From Gammaproteobacteria bacterium RIFCSPHIGHO2_12_FULL_41_20 (GTDB lineage: Bacteria > Pseudomonadota > Gammaproteobacteria > DSM-16500), in the NCBI GenBank assembly GCA_001801575.1, contig MGYC01000030.1:1-64000 (forward strand): DNA of 64,000 nt, written 5' to 3'. The notes below the pieces were generated by a model, which saw only the letters and a list, made by a program, of their open reading frames with translations, was not told where the DNA came from and did no database searches. Shown in pieces: positions 30,079-39,292 of the stretch. The position numbers were made by a program, and so were the translations under genes. Within the stretch, counting starts at the first letter, position 1. Every line of letters begins with the position of its first letter.

Positions 30079-30147
30079 AATCCTCGGTGTTTATTAAGAA
30101 GATCCTTCGCTAACGCTCAGGATGACAGTGTTAGCAGGAATTCCTGC
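30079..30147. repeat. Solo half copy of the 15.2-kb MITE-like repeat
   Basis: This matches the left arm plus loop of the element at 15172-15294, read from the other strand, with few mismatches (GATCCTTCGCTAACGCTCAG against GATCCTTCGCTGACGCTCAG). It fills the gap between the dnaA stop and the dnaN start. The CGAGG at its outer edge, read leftwards, is the Shine-Dalgarno of dnaN. It has no second arm. Confidence 0.82.
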
Positions 30148-30155
30148 TGTAACCC

Positions 30156-31520
30156 CTACGTCGTTAATGTTCTCAACAAATTCGTGTAATCTTCTTCGAT
30201 ATCCGGCGAAGTTTGCCTAAGTTCGCCGATCATGCGACAAGCGTGCAATACCGTAGTATGATCCCGCCCCCCAAATGCATCGCCAATTTCTGGCAAACTA
30301 TGGTTGGTTAATTCTTTTGCTAATGCCATAGCCATTTGCCGAGGTCTCGCTACTGAACGACTACGTCGCTTAGACAGTAAGTCAGCCATCTTGATTTTAT
30401 AGTATTCCGCTACGGTTTTTTGAATGTTTTCTGTGGTAACCAACTTATCTTGTAACGCCAATAAGTCTCGCAACGCTTCTTTTACAAAATCGAGAGTAAT
30501 TGCCTTTCCTGTGAAGTGTGCATTAGCAATAATACGCTTTAATGCGCCTTCTAATTCTCGCACATTAGAGCGAATACGCTTAGCAACAAAAAATGCCACC
30601 TCATAAGGCAAGTCAATATGCGATTGTTCGGCCTTAGTCATAAGAATGGCCACGCGTGTTTCTAATTCTGGAGGCTCCACCGCAACCGTTAAGCCCCAAC
30701 CAAATCGTGACTTTAGCCGCTCTTCTACACCATTAATTTCTTTGGGATAACGATCACAAGTCAAAATTACCTGCTGCTGGCTTTCTAATAATGCGTTAAA
30801 AGTATGAAAGAACTCTTCCTGTGATCGATCCTTGCCAGCAAAGAATTGTATATCATCGATTAATAATGCATCTACCTGTCGATAATAACGCTTAAACTCA
30901 TTCATAGAATTAGTCTGTAAGGCCTTCACCATATCTGCCACAAAGCGCTCGGAATGCAGATATAGTACGTTCGCCCCAGAGCGACGGCGCAGCATATGAT
31001 TGCCAATTGCATGCAAGAGGTGAGTTTTGCCTAGCCCAACGCCTCCGTAAAGATACAGAGGATTATATGCCACTGCTGGGTTTTCACCGACTTGCAAAGA
31101 AGCTGCTTTAGCTAACTGGTTAGATTTACCTTCCACAAAATTATCAAAGGTAAAGTTTGGATTCAGATTGCTAACATAAGTAGGGGTATCTGATGAAGCA
31201 GCAATGGCTTTATTATTGGTTGTTGTCGCTGATGTTTGCCGCAAAGGTTCTCGTACAACAATAGGCTCACGTTTACTGCTACCAATTTCTAAAGCAATGG
31301 CTGGAGGGCTGCCATCACTCAACTTGTGTATTATCTCTGATATTCTGGACAAGAATCGCTCTGAAATCCAATCTAATACAAAACGATTAGGCGCAAATAA
31401 AGTTAACCTCCCATCGCCATGCTCGGCTTGCAGTGGACGTATCCAGGTATTAAATTGCTGTATAGGAAATTCATCCTGAAGACAACTTAAACATTTTTCC
31501 CACAGGGTGGTAGCCACCAA
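30156..31520 (-). CDS. dnaA: Chromosomal replication initiator protein DnaA
   Basis: A 454-residue AAA+ initiator that melts oriC. Domain I starts with [20 protein letters not shown]. Walker A is [16 protein letters not shown] (about 159-174), Walker [10 protein letters not shown], and the DNA-binding domain IV ends with the family signature [14 protein letters not shown]. The variable domain II is short. It is read leftwards, followed by dnaN, recF and gyrB. In most relatives dnaA neighbours rpmH across the origin; here rpmH is about 22 kb away. I see no strong run of DnaA boxes in the 29 bases upstream or in the polA region. Confidence 0.97.
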   Translation of the reverse strand: MVATTLWEKCLSCLQDEFPIQQFNTWIRPLQAEHGDGRLTLFAPNRFVLDWISERFLSRISEIIHKLSDGSPPAIALEIGSSKREPIVVREPLRQTSATTTNNKAIAASSDTPTYVSNLNPNFTFDNFVEGKSNQLAKAASLQVGENPAVAYNPLYLYGGVGLGKTHLLHAIGNHMLRRRSGANVLYLHSERFVADMVKALQTNSMNEFKRYYRQVDALLIDDIQFFAGKDRSQEEFFHTFNALLESQQQVILTCDRYPKEINGVEERLKSRFGWGLTVAVEPPELETRVAILMTKAEQSHIDLPYEVAFFVAKRIRSNVRELEGALKRIIANAHFTGKAITLDFVKEALRDLLALQDKLVTTENIQKTVAEYYKIKMADLLSKRRSRSVARPRQMAMALAKELTNHSLPEIGDAFGGRDHTTVLHACRMIGELRQTSPDIEEDYTNLLRTLTT

Positions 31521-31549
31521 TGCATCTCCTATTTGTCGCGCAACAGACC

Positions 31550-31915
31550 CTAGTTTCTAATACGCACCGCCCATCCTAAATAAAGAGCAACGAGAGCAAT
31601 GAGTAAATGCAGAAAATTATCTGCTAAATTCATATGCAATCCTATCGTATGTAAAATCTCAGAGCGGATAAATCCTAAAATCATTACCAGTATATAAACA
31701 ATACCAAGTATACGAAAATACCATTTCGCATAGATAAATTTAAATGCAGCTAAAATACCGATCACACCACTCATAATATGCACCAAGTTATGCAGCATAT
31801 TTACCATGAATAAACCAAATAAATAACCATCCATGGTAAATGTCGGCATAAACCCGGCAATACCTACAAAAACAAAAGCAATACCGAAAAGCAACGATAA
31901 AACTTGAATATACAT
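31550..31915 (-). CDS. Small membrane protein, DUF4383-like
   Basis: A 121-residue protein with four hydrophobic helices ([73 protein letters not shown]). The start is the ATG at 31915, which has a near-perfect AAGGAGGTG before it; an open frame extends further upstream but is unlikely. The pattern matches DUF4383, a family of unknown function. It lies 29 bases from the dnaA start and is read in the same direction, divergent from polA. Confidence 0.8.
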   Translation of the reverse strand: MYIQVLSLLFGIAFVFVGIAGFMPTFTMDGYLFGLFMVNMLHNLVHIMSGVIGILAAFKFIYAKWYFRILGIVYILVMILGFIRSEILHTIGLHMNLADNFLHLLIALVALYLGWAVRIRN

Positions 31916-32053
31916 GCTACACCTCCTTGTGGGAATTTCCGCCAAAATAAAGGTTGGGTTACTAAAATAGAGGGTGATTGCGGAACTCATTATGGTGTTA
32001 TAGCATACACTCCTGTTAACATGAGACAATTCCTATTTTACGCTATATTGCTC

Positions 32054-34750
32054 ATGACAAAAAATAATATGCTAATTTTAGTAGATGGCTCCTCTTACTT
32101 ATATCGGGCTTTTCATGCGCTACCGCCATTAACTAATGCGCAAGGGTTTCCAACCGGTGCTATTTATGGCGTGACTAGCATGATACAGCGTTTGCTCGCA
32201 GAATACGACCCTGAGTATATTGCTATCGTTTTTGATGCCAAAGGAAAAACCTTCCGAGATGAACTTTTTGACGATTACAAAGCACACCGCGCAGCCATGC
32301 CGGACGATCTAATCAGACAAATCGAACCCACTCACAATATTATTCGCGCTATGGGCTTGCCATTATTAATTGTTGATGGCGTAGAAGCAGACGACGTCAT
32401 TGGCACTTTAGCTAAGCAAGCAGATAATCAACAGTTAACAACATTAATCTCCACGGGAGATAAAGACTTAGCGCAGTTAGTAAATGAGCGCATTACATTA
32501 GTCAATACCATGACTAATAATACGCTTACACCGTTGTCCGTAGAGGAAAAATTTGGGGTCCCACCATATCGAATCATTGATTATCTTACGCTTATTGGTG
32601 ATACCAGCGACAATATTCCCGGAATTCCACAAGTTGGGCCAAAAACCGCGGTAAAATGGCTTAAGGAATATGGCTCGCTCGATGCTATCGTTGCAAATGC
32701 AGATAAAATTTCAGGAAAAGTAGGAGAAAACTTAAGAGCCAACTTAACACAACTACCTTTGGCTAAATCCCTTGTCGCAATTAAAACAGATGTCAAATTG
32801 CCGATGGATATTGCTGATCTCAAACGTACGCCCGAAAATAAAGACACATTGATTAAGCTATACAAAGAGTTAGGATTTAAAACCTGGCTAGCTGGATTAC
32901 TCTCAGATACACCCGCAACAACGCCTCAAGATAAATATGCCAACTATGAAATTATCACTACGGAATCCCAGTTACATACCTGGGTAAAAAAATTATCGTC
33001 GGTTAATTTAATTGCCGTGGATACTGAAACGACTAGCCTGGATGCTATTTCAGCAAAACTCGTAGGTATATCTTTTGCAGTTTCATCTAGTATAGCCGCA
33101 TATATTCCATTCGGACATGATTATACAGATGCGCCGCAGCAATTACCCATGGCACAAGTCTTGCAACAACTACAGCCTATTTTTAAAAGTTCACAAATTA
33201 AGAAAGTAGGGCATAACATTAAATACGATCTGGAAGTATTCACCCAGCACGGTGTTGAGTTACATGGCATTATTGCTGATACCATGCTGGAGGCCTATGT
33301 GTTGGAAAGCACCGCACTCAACTACAGCATGGATAATCTGGCACGAAAACTTTTAGATTGGCCAACTATTCAATTCGAGGATATTGCCGGAAAAGGCAAA
33401 AACCAACGCACGTTTAATCAAATAGCATTGCCATCAGCGGGCACTTATGCGGCAGAAGATGCAGATGTCACGCTGCAATTACATCATGTGTTTTGGCCGC
33501 GTTTGGAAAAAACTCCGAGCTTAATGCATGTGTTCGAAAATATTGAAATGCCATTAATACCTGTGCTTGCACGCATGGAAATGCACGGGGTACTCGTTGA
33601 CGCTAAAAAACTAAAACAACAAAGTAATGAGCTTACTCAGCGTTTACATGAGCTTGAATTAGAAGCCTATACACTGGCTGGAGCTACGTTTAATATAAAC
33701 TCACCAAAACAGTTGCAAGAAGTATTATTTCAGAAATTGCAACTTCCTGTTTTACAGAAAACTCCGACGGGGCAAGCCTCTACTGCTGATCCCGTATTAC
33801 AAGAATTAGCATTAGATTATCCATTGCCCAAAGTGATTATTGCCTATCGCAGTATTAGCAAGCTTATTTCTACATATACTGAGCGGCTACCTGAGCAAAT
33901 TCATGAAAAAACCGGGCGAATTCACACTTCCTACAATCAAACTGGCACTGCTACTGGTCGTCTATCTTCCTCAGATCCTAATTTACAAAATATCCCGGTA
34001 CGCACCATAGAAGGTAGGCGCATTCGCCAAGCTTTTATTGCTCCCCGAGGATATAAAATTTTAAGTGCCGATTATTCGCAAATAGAACTCCGCCTCATGG
34101 CACATATTTCTGAAGACCCGCATTTAATTGCTGCCTTTGAGCAAAACCTTGATATTCATAAAGCCACAGCAGCCGAGGTATGGGGCGTTCCACTTGATCA
34201 AGTAAGCACGGAATTACGGAGAAATGCCAAAGCTATAAACTTTGGTTTGATTTATGGTATGTCTGCATTTGGTCTGTCCCGCCAATTAGGCATTGATCGT
34301 GATGCAGCTCAGCAATATATCCAATTATATTTTTCGCGCTATCCACAAGTCCAAGCTTATATGGATAGAACAAAAGAATTAGCCCGAGAACACGGCTATG
34401 TAGAAACGTTGTGGGGACGCCGCCTCTATCTTCCTGATATCCGCGCAGCGAAAGTATCCCGACAACGCGCGGCCGAACGTGCTGCTATCAACGCTCCCTT
34501 ACAAGGCAGCGCCGCTGATATTATCAAGCTGGCAATGATTCGTATTGATCAATGGCTAACACAGTCGCATTGTAATACTAAAATGATTATGCAAGTACAC
34601 GATGAATTAGTGTTTGAAATAGCTGAAAAAGAGGTTGATAGTGCTATGTCTGCCATTCAAGCCCACATGACAGATGTAGTAAAACTCAAGATTCCTTTGC
34701 AAGTAAGTATAGGGGTAGGGAAGAATTGGGATGAAGCATCAGCGCATTAG
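32054..34750 (+). CDS. polA: DNA polymerase I
   Basis: An 898-residue polymerase with all three parts: the N-terminal 5'-3' exonuclease (LILVDGSSYLYRAFHALPPL), the 3'-5' proofreading domain with the intact DxE (VAVDTETTSLDAISAKLVGI-like segment near residue 320), and the polymerase domain with DYSQIELRLMAHIS, RRNAKAINFGLIYGMSA and QVHDELVFEI. It fills gaps and removes RNA primers. The ATG at 32054 fits the family N-terminus; an open frame 150 bases further upstream crosses the divergent membrane-protein gene. It is followed closely by ruvX and dsbB. Confidence 0.96.
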   Translation: MTKNNMLILVDGSSYLYRAFHALPPLTNAQGFPTGAIYGVTSMIQRLLAEYDPEYIAIVFDAKGKTFRDELFDDYKAHRAAMPDDLIRQIEPTHNIIRAMGLPLLIVDGVEADDVIGTLAKQADNQQLTTLISTGDKDLAQLVNERITLVNTMTNNTLTPLSVEEKFGVPPYRIIDYLTLIGDTSDNIPGIPQVGPKTAVKWLKEYGSLDAIVANADKISGKVGENLRANLTQLPLAKSLVAIKTDVKLPMDIADLKRTPENKDTLIKLYKELGFKTWLAGLLSDTPATTPQDKYANYEIITTESQLHTWVKKLSSVNLIAVDTETTSLDAISAKLVGISFAVSSSIAAYIPFGHDYTDAPQQLPMAQVLQQLQPIFKSSQIKKVGHNIKYDLEVFTQHGVELHGIIADTMLEAYVLESTALNYSMDNLARKLLDWPTIQFEDIAGKGKNQRTFNQIALPSAGTYAAEDADVTLQLHHVFWPRLEKTPSLMHVFENIEMPLIPVLARMEMHGVLVDAKKLKQQSNELTQRLHELELEAYTLAGATFNINSPKQLQEVLFQKLQLPVLQKTPTGQASTADPVLQELALDYPLPKVIIAYRSISKLISTYTERLPEQIHEKTGRIHTSYNQTGTATGRLSSSDPNLQNIPVRTIEGRRIRQAFIAPRGYKILSADYSQIELRLMAHISEDPHLIAAFEQNLDIHKATAAEVWGVPLDQVSTELRRNAKAINFGLIYGMSAFGLSRQLGIDRDAAQQYIQLYFSRYPQVQAYMDRTKELAREHGYVETLWGRRLYLPDIRAAKVSRQRAAERAAINAPLQGSAADIIKLAMIRIDQWLTQSHCNTKMIMQVHDELVFEIAEKEVDSAMSAIQAHMTDVVKLKIPLQVSIGVGKNWDEASAH

Positions 34751-34758
34751 GGTTCAAA

Positions 34759-35214
34759 TTGAATAACAATCAGATAGCTCCACCAAAATTATTGCTCGGC
34801 TTTGATTTTGGTACTCGCCACATCGGGGTCGCAATAGGTCAAACCGTTACGCAATGTGCTCGCCCTCTAAAAACTATCAAAGCCATTAATGGTCTACCCG
34901 CGCGTGAAACTATTGCATTATTAATCAAACAATGGCAGCCTGATGCTCTTGTTGTCGGCATTCCATTAAACATGCGGGGGGAAGAGCTCTCTGTTACGTC
35001 CCAAGCACGGCACTTTAGCTTATGGTTACATGAGCAATTCCACCTTCCTGTTTATGAAGTGGATGAACGTCTAACCACTAAAGATGCACGGGAAAAATTA
35101 TTTCTATCGGGAGGCTATAAAGCGCTACAGGATGGACAGGTAGACAGTGTTGCCGCACAATTGATTTTACAAAATTGGTTAGAAAATATAAAAGGTGGCA
35201 AGAATACATGTTAG
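34759..35214 (+). CDS. ruvX: Putative pre-16S rRNA nuclease / Holliday junction resolvase-like protein
   Basis: A 151-residue YqgF/RuvX-family protein with an RNase H-like fold. The first strand GFDFGTRHIGVAIGQ carries the first catalytic Asp; the middle has PDALVVGIPLNMRGEE, and the last motif includes VDERLTTKDAR and the C-terminal QDGQVDSVAAQLIL. It matures 16S rRNA and may act on DNA junctions. The only available start is a TTG eight bases after the polA stop. It overlaps dsbB by seven bases. Confidence 0.9.
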   Translation: MNNNQIAPPKLLLGFDFGTRHIGVAIGQTVTQCARPLKTIKAINGLPARETIALLIKQWQPDALVVGIPLNMRGEELSVTSQARHFSLWLHEQFHLPVYEVDERLTTKDAREKLFLSGGYKALQDGQVDSVAAQLILQNWLENIKGGKNTC

Positions 35215-35702
35215 GAGCTATGCGGCGTTATTATTTTTTTGCTTTGCTTATAACTTGCATATTATTAGGATTTTCATTTTATCTACAGCTACAAGGCGTT
35301 ATCCCTTGTACATTATGCTTATTACAACGTTTTGCATTGGCTTTATTAGGTATTATTTTTCTCATCGGCACACTATGCAAATTTCAGCGCGTCAGTCATC
35401 ATGTTGTATTAGCCTCCAGTACCTTGCTGGTGACCACTATTGGCCTACTATTATCAGGTAGACAAACTTGGTTACAACATTTCCCACCACAACAATCCAG
35501 CGAGTGTGCTGCCAGCTTACAGTATATGTTACAGGTATTACCTCTACATGAAGTGGCATTGAAGGTATTACAAGGCAGTGTCGAGTGTACAGAAACTATC
35601 TGGTCCTTTCTTGGATTAAGTTTGGCTGAATGGTCTCTACTTTGTTTTTTGGGGTTTTTGCTATTTGGTTTATATCAATTGTATCGCGCTGTCACTGCAT
35701 AA
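35208..35702 (+). CDS. dsbB: Disulfide bond formation protein DsbB
   Basis: A 164-residue inner-membrane protein with four helices that reoxidises DsbA using quinone. It has both redox pairs: Cys34-x2-Cys37 (IPCTLCLLQRFAL) in the first periplasmic loop and Cys100 with Cys127 (SSECAAS and SVECTETIW) in the second. I took the ATG at 35208, inside ruvX; the ATG at 35220 is a possible second start. It overlaps the convergent SET-domain gene by 11 bases. Confidence 0.92.
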   Translation: MLGAMRRYYFFALLITCILLGFSFYLQLQGVIPCTLCLLQRFALALLGIIFLIGTLCKFQRVSHHVVLASSTLLVTTIGLLLSGRQTWLQHFPPQQSSECAASLQYMLQVLPLHEVALKVLQGSVECTETIWSFLGLSLAEWSLLCFLGFLLFGLYQLYRAVTA

Positions 35703-36222
35703 GCGATCCCAGGAATTTCGTGGAATACAGAGGCAACCATTTTTTAACCGCATAGAGAATAGCAAGATATCCCACTATCACTAATGACGCACGCATAAGC
35801 AATGATCGAGATGGTGCAAGCCAATGCTTTAATCGTGTTCTAAATAATAGCTTTTTTTCTTGCATTTTTCGCGCTCTAAACCAATCTACACTGTAAAAAA
35901 TTAATATTTCCTCTCCCTTACGAATAAATTGCTGCGCGCGAAAAATAAGGATATTTGTATTAGGGTCAAAAATATAATGCGCGTTATATTTATCCGAAGA
36001 ATGATTATATAGTGAGCCAAATCCTAAAGCTAAAACCCACCGCTCACTCTGCTTATCAGCAAAATAATAATTTACAAACTCATTATATCCCTTGGGAACT
36101 AATAACGTATAGCATTCTTCAATCAACTCTCCCTTTTCTATATCCTTGCCCGCAAACACACCATAACCATGCAAAGGCGATTGCTTAATAATAAGTTGAT
36201 TTTGAAGTAATACTGGTTTCAT
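35692..36222 (-). CDS. SET-domain protein with C-terminal membrane anchor
   Basis: A 176-residue protein. Residues 1-115 are a compact SET domain: GYGVFAGKDIEKGELIEE near 19-36, the AdoMet/lysine-site NHS at 73-75 (LYNHSSDKYNAHY), and the KGEEILIFYS motif near 102-111 ending in the catalytic tyrosine. A single hydrophobic helix at 142-160 (LMRASLVIVGYLAILYA) follows a basic stretch. SET proteins methylate lysines; in host-adapted bacteria some are effectors that modify host histones, while other short bacterial ones are housekeeping. The tail anchor is unusual. There is no signal peptide. Confidence 0.75.
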   Translation of the reverse strand: MKPVLLQNQLIIKQSPLHGYGVFAGKDIEKGELIEECYTLLVPKGYNEFVNYYFADKQSERWVLALGFGSLYNHSSDKYNAHYIFDPNTNILIFRAQQFIRKGEEILIFYSVDWFRARKMQEKKLLFRTRLKHWLAPSRSLLMRASLVIVGYLAILYAVKKWLPLYSTKFLGSLMQ

Positions 36223-36258
36223 AATGGCTATACTGTGTTTTTATGTTTCCCTGCGTTA

Positions 36259-36313
36259 ATATACCCGAAGCGTTTCGCTTTTAGGTGTTTAAAATGAAAC
36301 GCTTCGGGTATAT
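36259..36313. repeat. 18-bp inverted-arm hairpin, GAAGCGTTTC family
   Basis: Perfect 18-base arms (36259-36276, ATATACCCGAAGCGTTTC, and 36296-36313) flank a 19-base loop (GCTTTTAGGTGTTTAAAAT). Relatives are at 39569-39600 (arm and loop) and 22459-22479 (one arm). At 39601 another element is inserted in or beside the loop. It lies between the divergent SET gene and a secreted-protein gene. Confidence 0.85.
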
Positions 36314-36358
36314 ATCCTCATAATGCGAATTCGCGTTCATACTCAATGGGATATAATT

Positions 36359-36844
36359 ATGGCATGGAAAAAGTTTTTCATCATCTACCGGTCATGCCTA
36401 TTAAAACCTGCGATGCGAATCTTGAGTATCATTGGCCTTACCCTATACCTCAACCCGATTAGCTATGCTCAAGCCATAGATAATTTTGGGCAAACTGTAC
36501 AAATATATACACATTTTAGCGAAATAATTGGTAAACCCTCTTGGCTACTAGTTATTTATGATGTTGATACCAACCAAGTACTGCCCTATATGTTTGACAT
36601 CACAGAATTAGATAATTTTTGGGTGGCGTTCTCTTTTAGTCGTAACTATCGTATCGCTGCATCCACTTTGCGATTTTTCCCCTTTCCTACCTCTATCCAT
36701 AATTTTTGTCACTTAGAAGACGGTGTCGTAAGTGGCCAATCTTTTTACGTTACCTTGTCAGGGCCTCTAACACCTAATCGCCGGTTAATACATTGCCAAG
36801 TGATGCGTTACCCCAATTCGCAATTCACGATTGTACCTTCTTAA
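36359..36844 (+). CDS. Secreted protein of unknown function
   Basis: A 161-residue protein from the ATG at 36359, preceded by GGGATATAATT; the ATG at 36413 (MRILSIIGLTLY) is also possible and gives a cleaner signal peptide ending at SYAQA. The mature domain has about 120 residues with the aromatic-rich YDVDTNQVLPYMFDITEL and two cysteines (HNFCHLED and IHCQVMRY), possibly a disulfide. I do not recognise a named domain. It lies between a divergent SET gene and the cbs gene, with a hairpin repeat upstream. Confidence 0.6.
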   Translation: MAWKKFFIIYRSCLLKPAMRILSIIGLTLYLNPISYAQAIDNFGQTVQIYTHFSEIIGKPSWLLVIYDVDTNQVLPYMFDITELDNFWVAFSFSRNYRIAASTLRFFPFPTSIHNFCHLEDGVVSGQSFYVTLSGPLTPNRRLIHCQVMRYPNSQFTIVPS

Positions 36845-36902
36845 AATAAAGCGGTAGAATGCGGCCCTAAATAGCCCAGATAGAATTAACTAGAGGAATA
36901 CC

Positions 36903-37880
36903 ATGCTGCTTAATAATATTCTTGAAGCCATAGGTAAGACACCCATCGTACGTCTACATAGAATAGGAAAAGAACTAGAGTGCGAATTATATTGCAAATG
37001 CGAATTTCTGAATCCCGGTGGCTCAGTAAAAGATAGGATTGCTGCTTCCATGATTGAGCAAGCGGAAACAGCCGGTAGGATTAAACCTGGAGATACGTTA
37101 ATTGAAGCAACGTCGGGCAATACAGGGATTGGCTTTGCTCTCGCTGGTGCAGTAAAAGGATATAAAGTGATCATTACTATGCCAGAGAAAATGAGCCGGG
37201 AAAAAGAAGTGGTACTCGAAGCGTTAGGGGCAAAAATTTATCGTACCCCAACCGAGGTCGCATCAGATCACCCGGATAGCCATCTTTCTCTCGCGAAAAA
37301 GCTCCAAAAAGAATTACCCAATGCGCATATTCTCGATCAATATGCCAATCATACTAACCCCCAAACCCATTACGATACCACCGCACAAGAAATTCTTGAT
37401 GACATGCGCAAAGACTTAGCCATGGTAGTTATGGGTGTTGGCACCGGAGGAACGATTACTGGCGTAGGAAAACGTTTAAAAAAAGAAATACCACATATAC
37501 AAATTATTGGTGCTGATCCTTATGGCTCAATATTGGGTGGCGGCACAGAAATATGTCCCTACTTAGTAGAAGGCATAGGTTACGATTTTATTCCTGCGGT
37601 CTTAGACAATACGCTAGTTAATGCCTATATCAAAGTGAAAGACCAAGATACCTTTATTACTGCACGTCGTTTGATTCGTGAAGAGGGGTTATTGGTTGGA
37701 GGGTCTTCAGGTACTGCAACCTGGGCGGCTCTATGCGCTGCAAAAAAACTAAAAAAAGGGCAAAAATGTCTCGTCATCCTCCCAGATGGAATTCGTAATT
37801 ATCTTTCTAAGTTTGTTGATGATCGCTGGATGCAAGAAAAAGGCTTTCTAAAAGAAACAGCCGAGAGCCACCATGGCTAA
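36903..37880 (+). CDS. Cystathionine beta-synthase (PLP core only)
   Basis: A 325-residue PLP fold-type II enzyme. Lys43 in NPGGSVKDR holds PLP, and SGNTG at 71-75 binds the substrate carboxylate. The segments YLVEGIGYDFIPAVLDNT and LPDGIRNYLSKFVDDRWMQ match cystathionine beta-synthase better than O-acetylserine sulfhydrylase. It lacks the heme-binding N-terminal region and the C-terminal CBS pair found in animal enzymes. It condenses serine with homocysteine, the first step of reverse transsulfuration. It has an AGAGGA ribosome site and overlaps the next gene by eight bases. Confidence 0.87.
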   Translation: MLLNNILEAIGKTPIVRLHRIGKELECELYCKCEFLNPGGSVKDRIAASMIEQAETAGRIKPGDTLIEATSGNTGIGFALAGAVKGYKVIITMPEKMSREKEVVLEALGAKIYRTPTEVASDHPDSHLSLAKKLQKELPNAHILDQYANHTNPQTHYDTTAQEILDDMRKDLAMVVMGVGTGGTITGVGKRLKKEIPHIQIIGADPYGSILGGGTEICPYLVEGIGYDFIPAVLDNTLVNAYIKVKDQDTFITARRLIREEGLLVGGSSGTATWAALCAAKKLKKGQKCLVILPDGIRNYLSKFVDDRWMQEKGFLKETAESHHG

Positions 37881-39033
37881 TCAGTCTAAACAACATCTTG
37901 CCACTCGTGTTATCCATGCAGGACAAACTCCGGATCCAGCAACGGGTGCCATTATGACCCCGATATATGCTACCTCCACGTATGTACAAGAAAGTCCGGG
38001 CAAACATAAGGGATATGAGTACTCACGTACCCGTAACCCTACACGTTTTGCTTACGAGGCCTGCGTTGCAGACTTAGAGTCAGGGCAACAAGGTTTTGCT
38101 TTTGCCTCAGGCATGGCAGCTATTGCCACAACCCTAGAATTGCTAAGCCCAGGAGATCACGTAATTGTTTGTGATGATGTGTACGGAGGCACGTTTCGGT
38201 TATTTGATAAAGTGCGCAAACGGTCAGCAGGGTTGGATGTGTCCTTTGTTGATTTATCTTCACCTCAACAGTTACAAGCCGCATTACGCCCGACAACACG
38301 GATGATTTGGGTAGAAACACCAACGAATCCCATGCTGAAGCTAGTAGATTTAGCTGCTATTGCTAAATTTGCGCATCAACATAAATTAATCGCTGTAGCA
38401 GATAATACCTTTGCCACCCCTTGTATCCAACGCCCACTGGAATATGGCTTTAATATTGTCGTTCATTCCGCGACTAAATACCTCAACGGCCATTCAGACA
38501 TGATAGGAGGTATTGCTATTGTTGGTAACCATCCTCATTTAATCGAGCAAATGGCTTTTTTACAAAATTCAGTAGGAGCCATTGCGGGCCCGTTTGATAG
38601 CTTTTTAGCACTCCGTGGGTTAAAAACATTGGCCATACGCATGGAACGTCATAGCCATAATGCCTTAGAAATTGCTGGCTGGTTATCTACACATCCCCAA
38701 GTGGCTAAGGTTATTTATCCTGGCTTGCCCAGTCACCCTCAGCACACATTAGCCAAACAACAAATGTCTGCTTTTGGCGGCATGATTACAGTTGAACTAA
38801 AAGGTACCATAACCCAAGCCGTAGCCATGTTAGAACGCTGCCAAGTTTTTGCTTTAGCAGAAAGCCTAGGCGGGGTAGAAAGCTTAATAGAACACCCTGC
38901 TATCATGACGCACGCCAGTATCCCCCCGGTACAACGACAAGCCTTAGGCATCACCGATGGGTTAATTCGACTATCAGTCGGCATTGAAGCAGTAGATGAT
39001 TTGAAGCATGATTTGGCTCAAGCATTAGGATAG
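37873..39033 (+). CDS. Trans-sulfuration PLP enzyme (cystathionine gamma-lyase/synthase family)
   Basis: A 386-residue fold-type I PLP enzyme. Lys202 in VVHSATKYLNGHSDMIGG binds PLP; the tyrosine and arginine of GYEYSRTRNPTR and the ETPTNPMLK segment are typical of the family. Cystathionine gamma-lyase and gamma-synthase cannot be told apart by motif alone. The eight-base overlap with the cystathionine beta-synthase gene argues for the lyase, giving homocysteine to cysteine. The stop is followed directly by half of an AGGGTCTGTT repeat. Confidence 0.87.
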   Translation: MANQSKQHLATRVIHAGQTPDPATGAIMTPIYATSTYVQESPGKHKGYEYSRTRNPTRFAYEACVADLESGQQGFAFASGMAAIATTLELLSPGDHVIVCDDVYGGTFRLFDKVRKRSAGLDVSFVDLSSPQQLQAALRPTTRMIWVETPTNPMLKLVDLAAIAKFAHQHKLIAVADNTFATPCIQRPLEYGFNIVVHSATKYLNGHSDMIGGIAIVGNHPHLIEQMAFLQNSVGAIAGPFDSFLALRGLKTLAIRMERHSHNALEIAGWLSTHPQVAKVIYPGLPSHPQHTLAKQQMSAFGGMITVELKGTITQAVAMLERCQVFALAESLGGVESLIEHPAIMTHASIPPVQRQALGITDGLIRLSVGIEAVDDLKHDLAQALG

Positions 39034-39040
39034 GGTCTGT

Positions 39041-39292
39041 TTACAATTCTTTCCAGTCATCCGTATCAATTACGCGACCTTTCTTCTGCGCATGCAAATG
39101 GGGATGTCTATGCGTAGGTATTGTATGTTTAGCTGTCAGCTTTGCGCGTATCCATTCCAATAAAAACAAAATTACGCCCACTGCCGCACCAAAAACAAAC
39201 AGATAGGCCAGTACAATAAAACCCACAGTAAAAGCAACCATAGCTATGCCAATAAATAAAAAAGGCATTAACTTCTTAATAAGTGTATTCAT
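39041..39292 (-). CDS. Small membrane protein of unknown function
   Basis: An 83-residue protein starting MNTLIKKLMPFLFIGIAMVA, with two hydrophobic helices at about 8-30 and 32-50. The C-terminal 33 residues are polar, with a His-rich TIPTHRHPHLHAQKKG. The ATG overlaps the stop of the upstream small gene (ATGA), the sign of a real coupled pair. The longer frame to 39385 overlaps that gene and is unlikely. The 3' end lies eight bases from the transsulfuration gene. I do not recognise a family. Confidence 0.55.
   Translation of the reverse strand: MNTLIKKLMPFLFIGIAMVAFTVGFIVLAYLFVFGAAVGVILFLLEWIRAKLTAKHTIPTHRHPHLHAQKKGRVIDTDDWKEL

Noticed and set aside
31904-32053. N-terminal extension of polA by 50 codons
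   Set aside because: It would overlap the start and ribosome site of the divergent membrane-protein gene. Family N-termini begin at the LILVDGSSYLYRAF segment just after 32054.
36259-36313. The 18-bp hairpin as an intrinsic terminator
   Set aside because: It lies between divergent gene starts, so nothing needs ending there, and no run of T follows.
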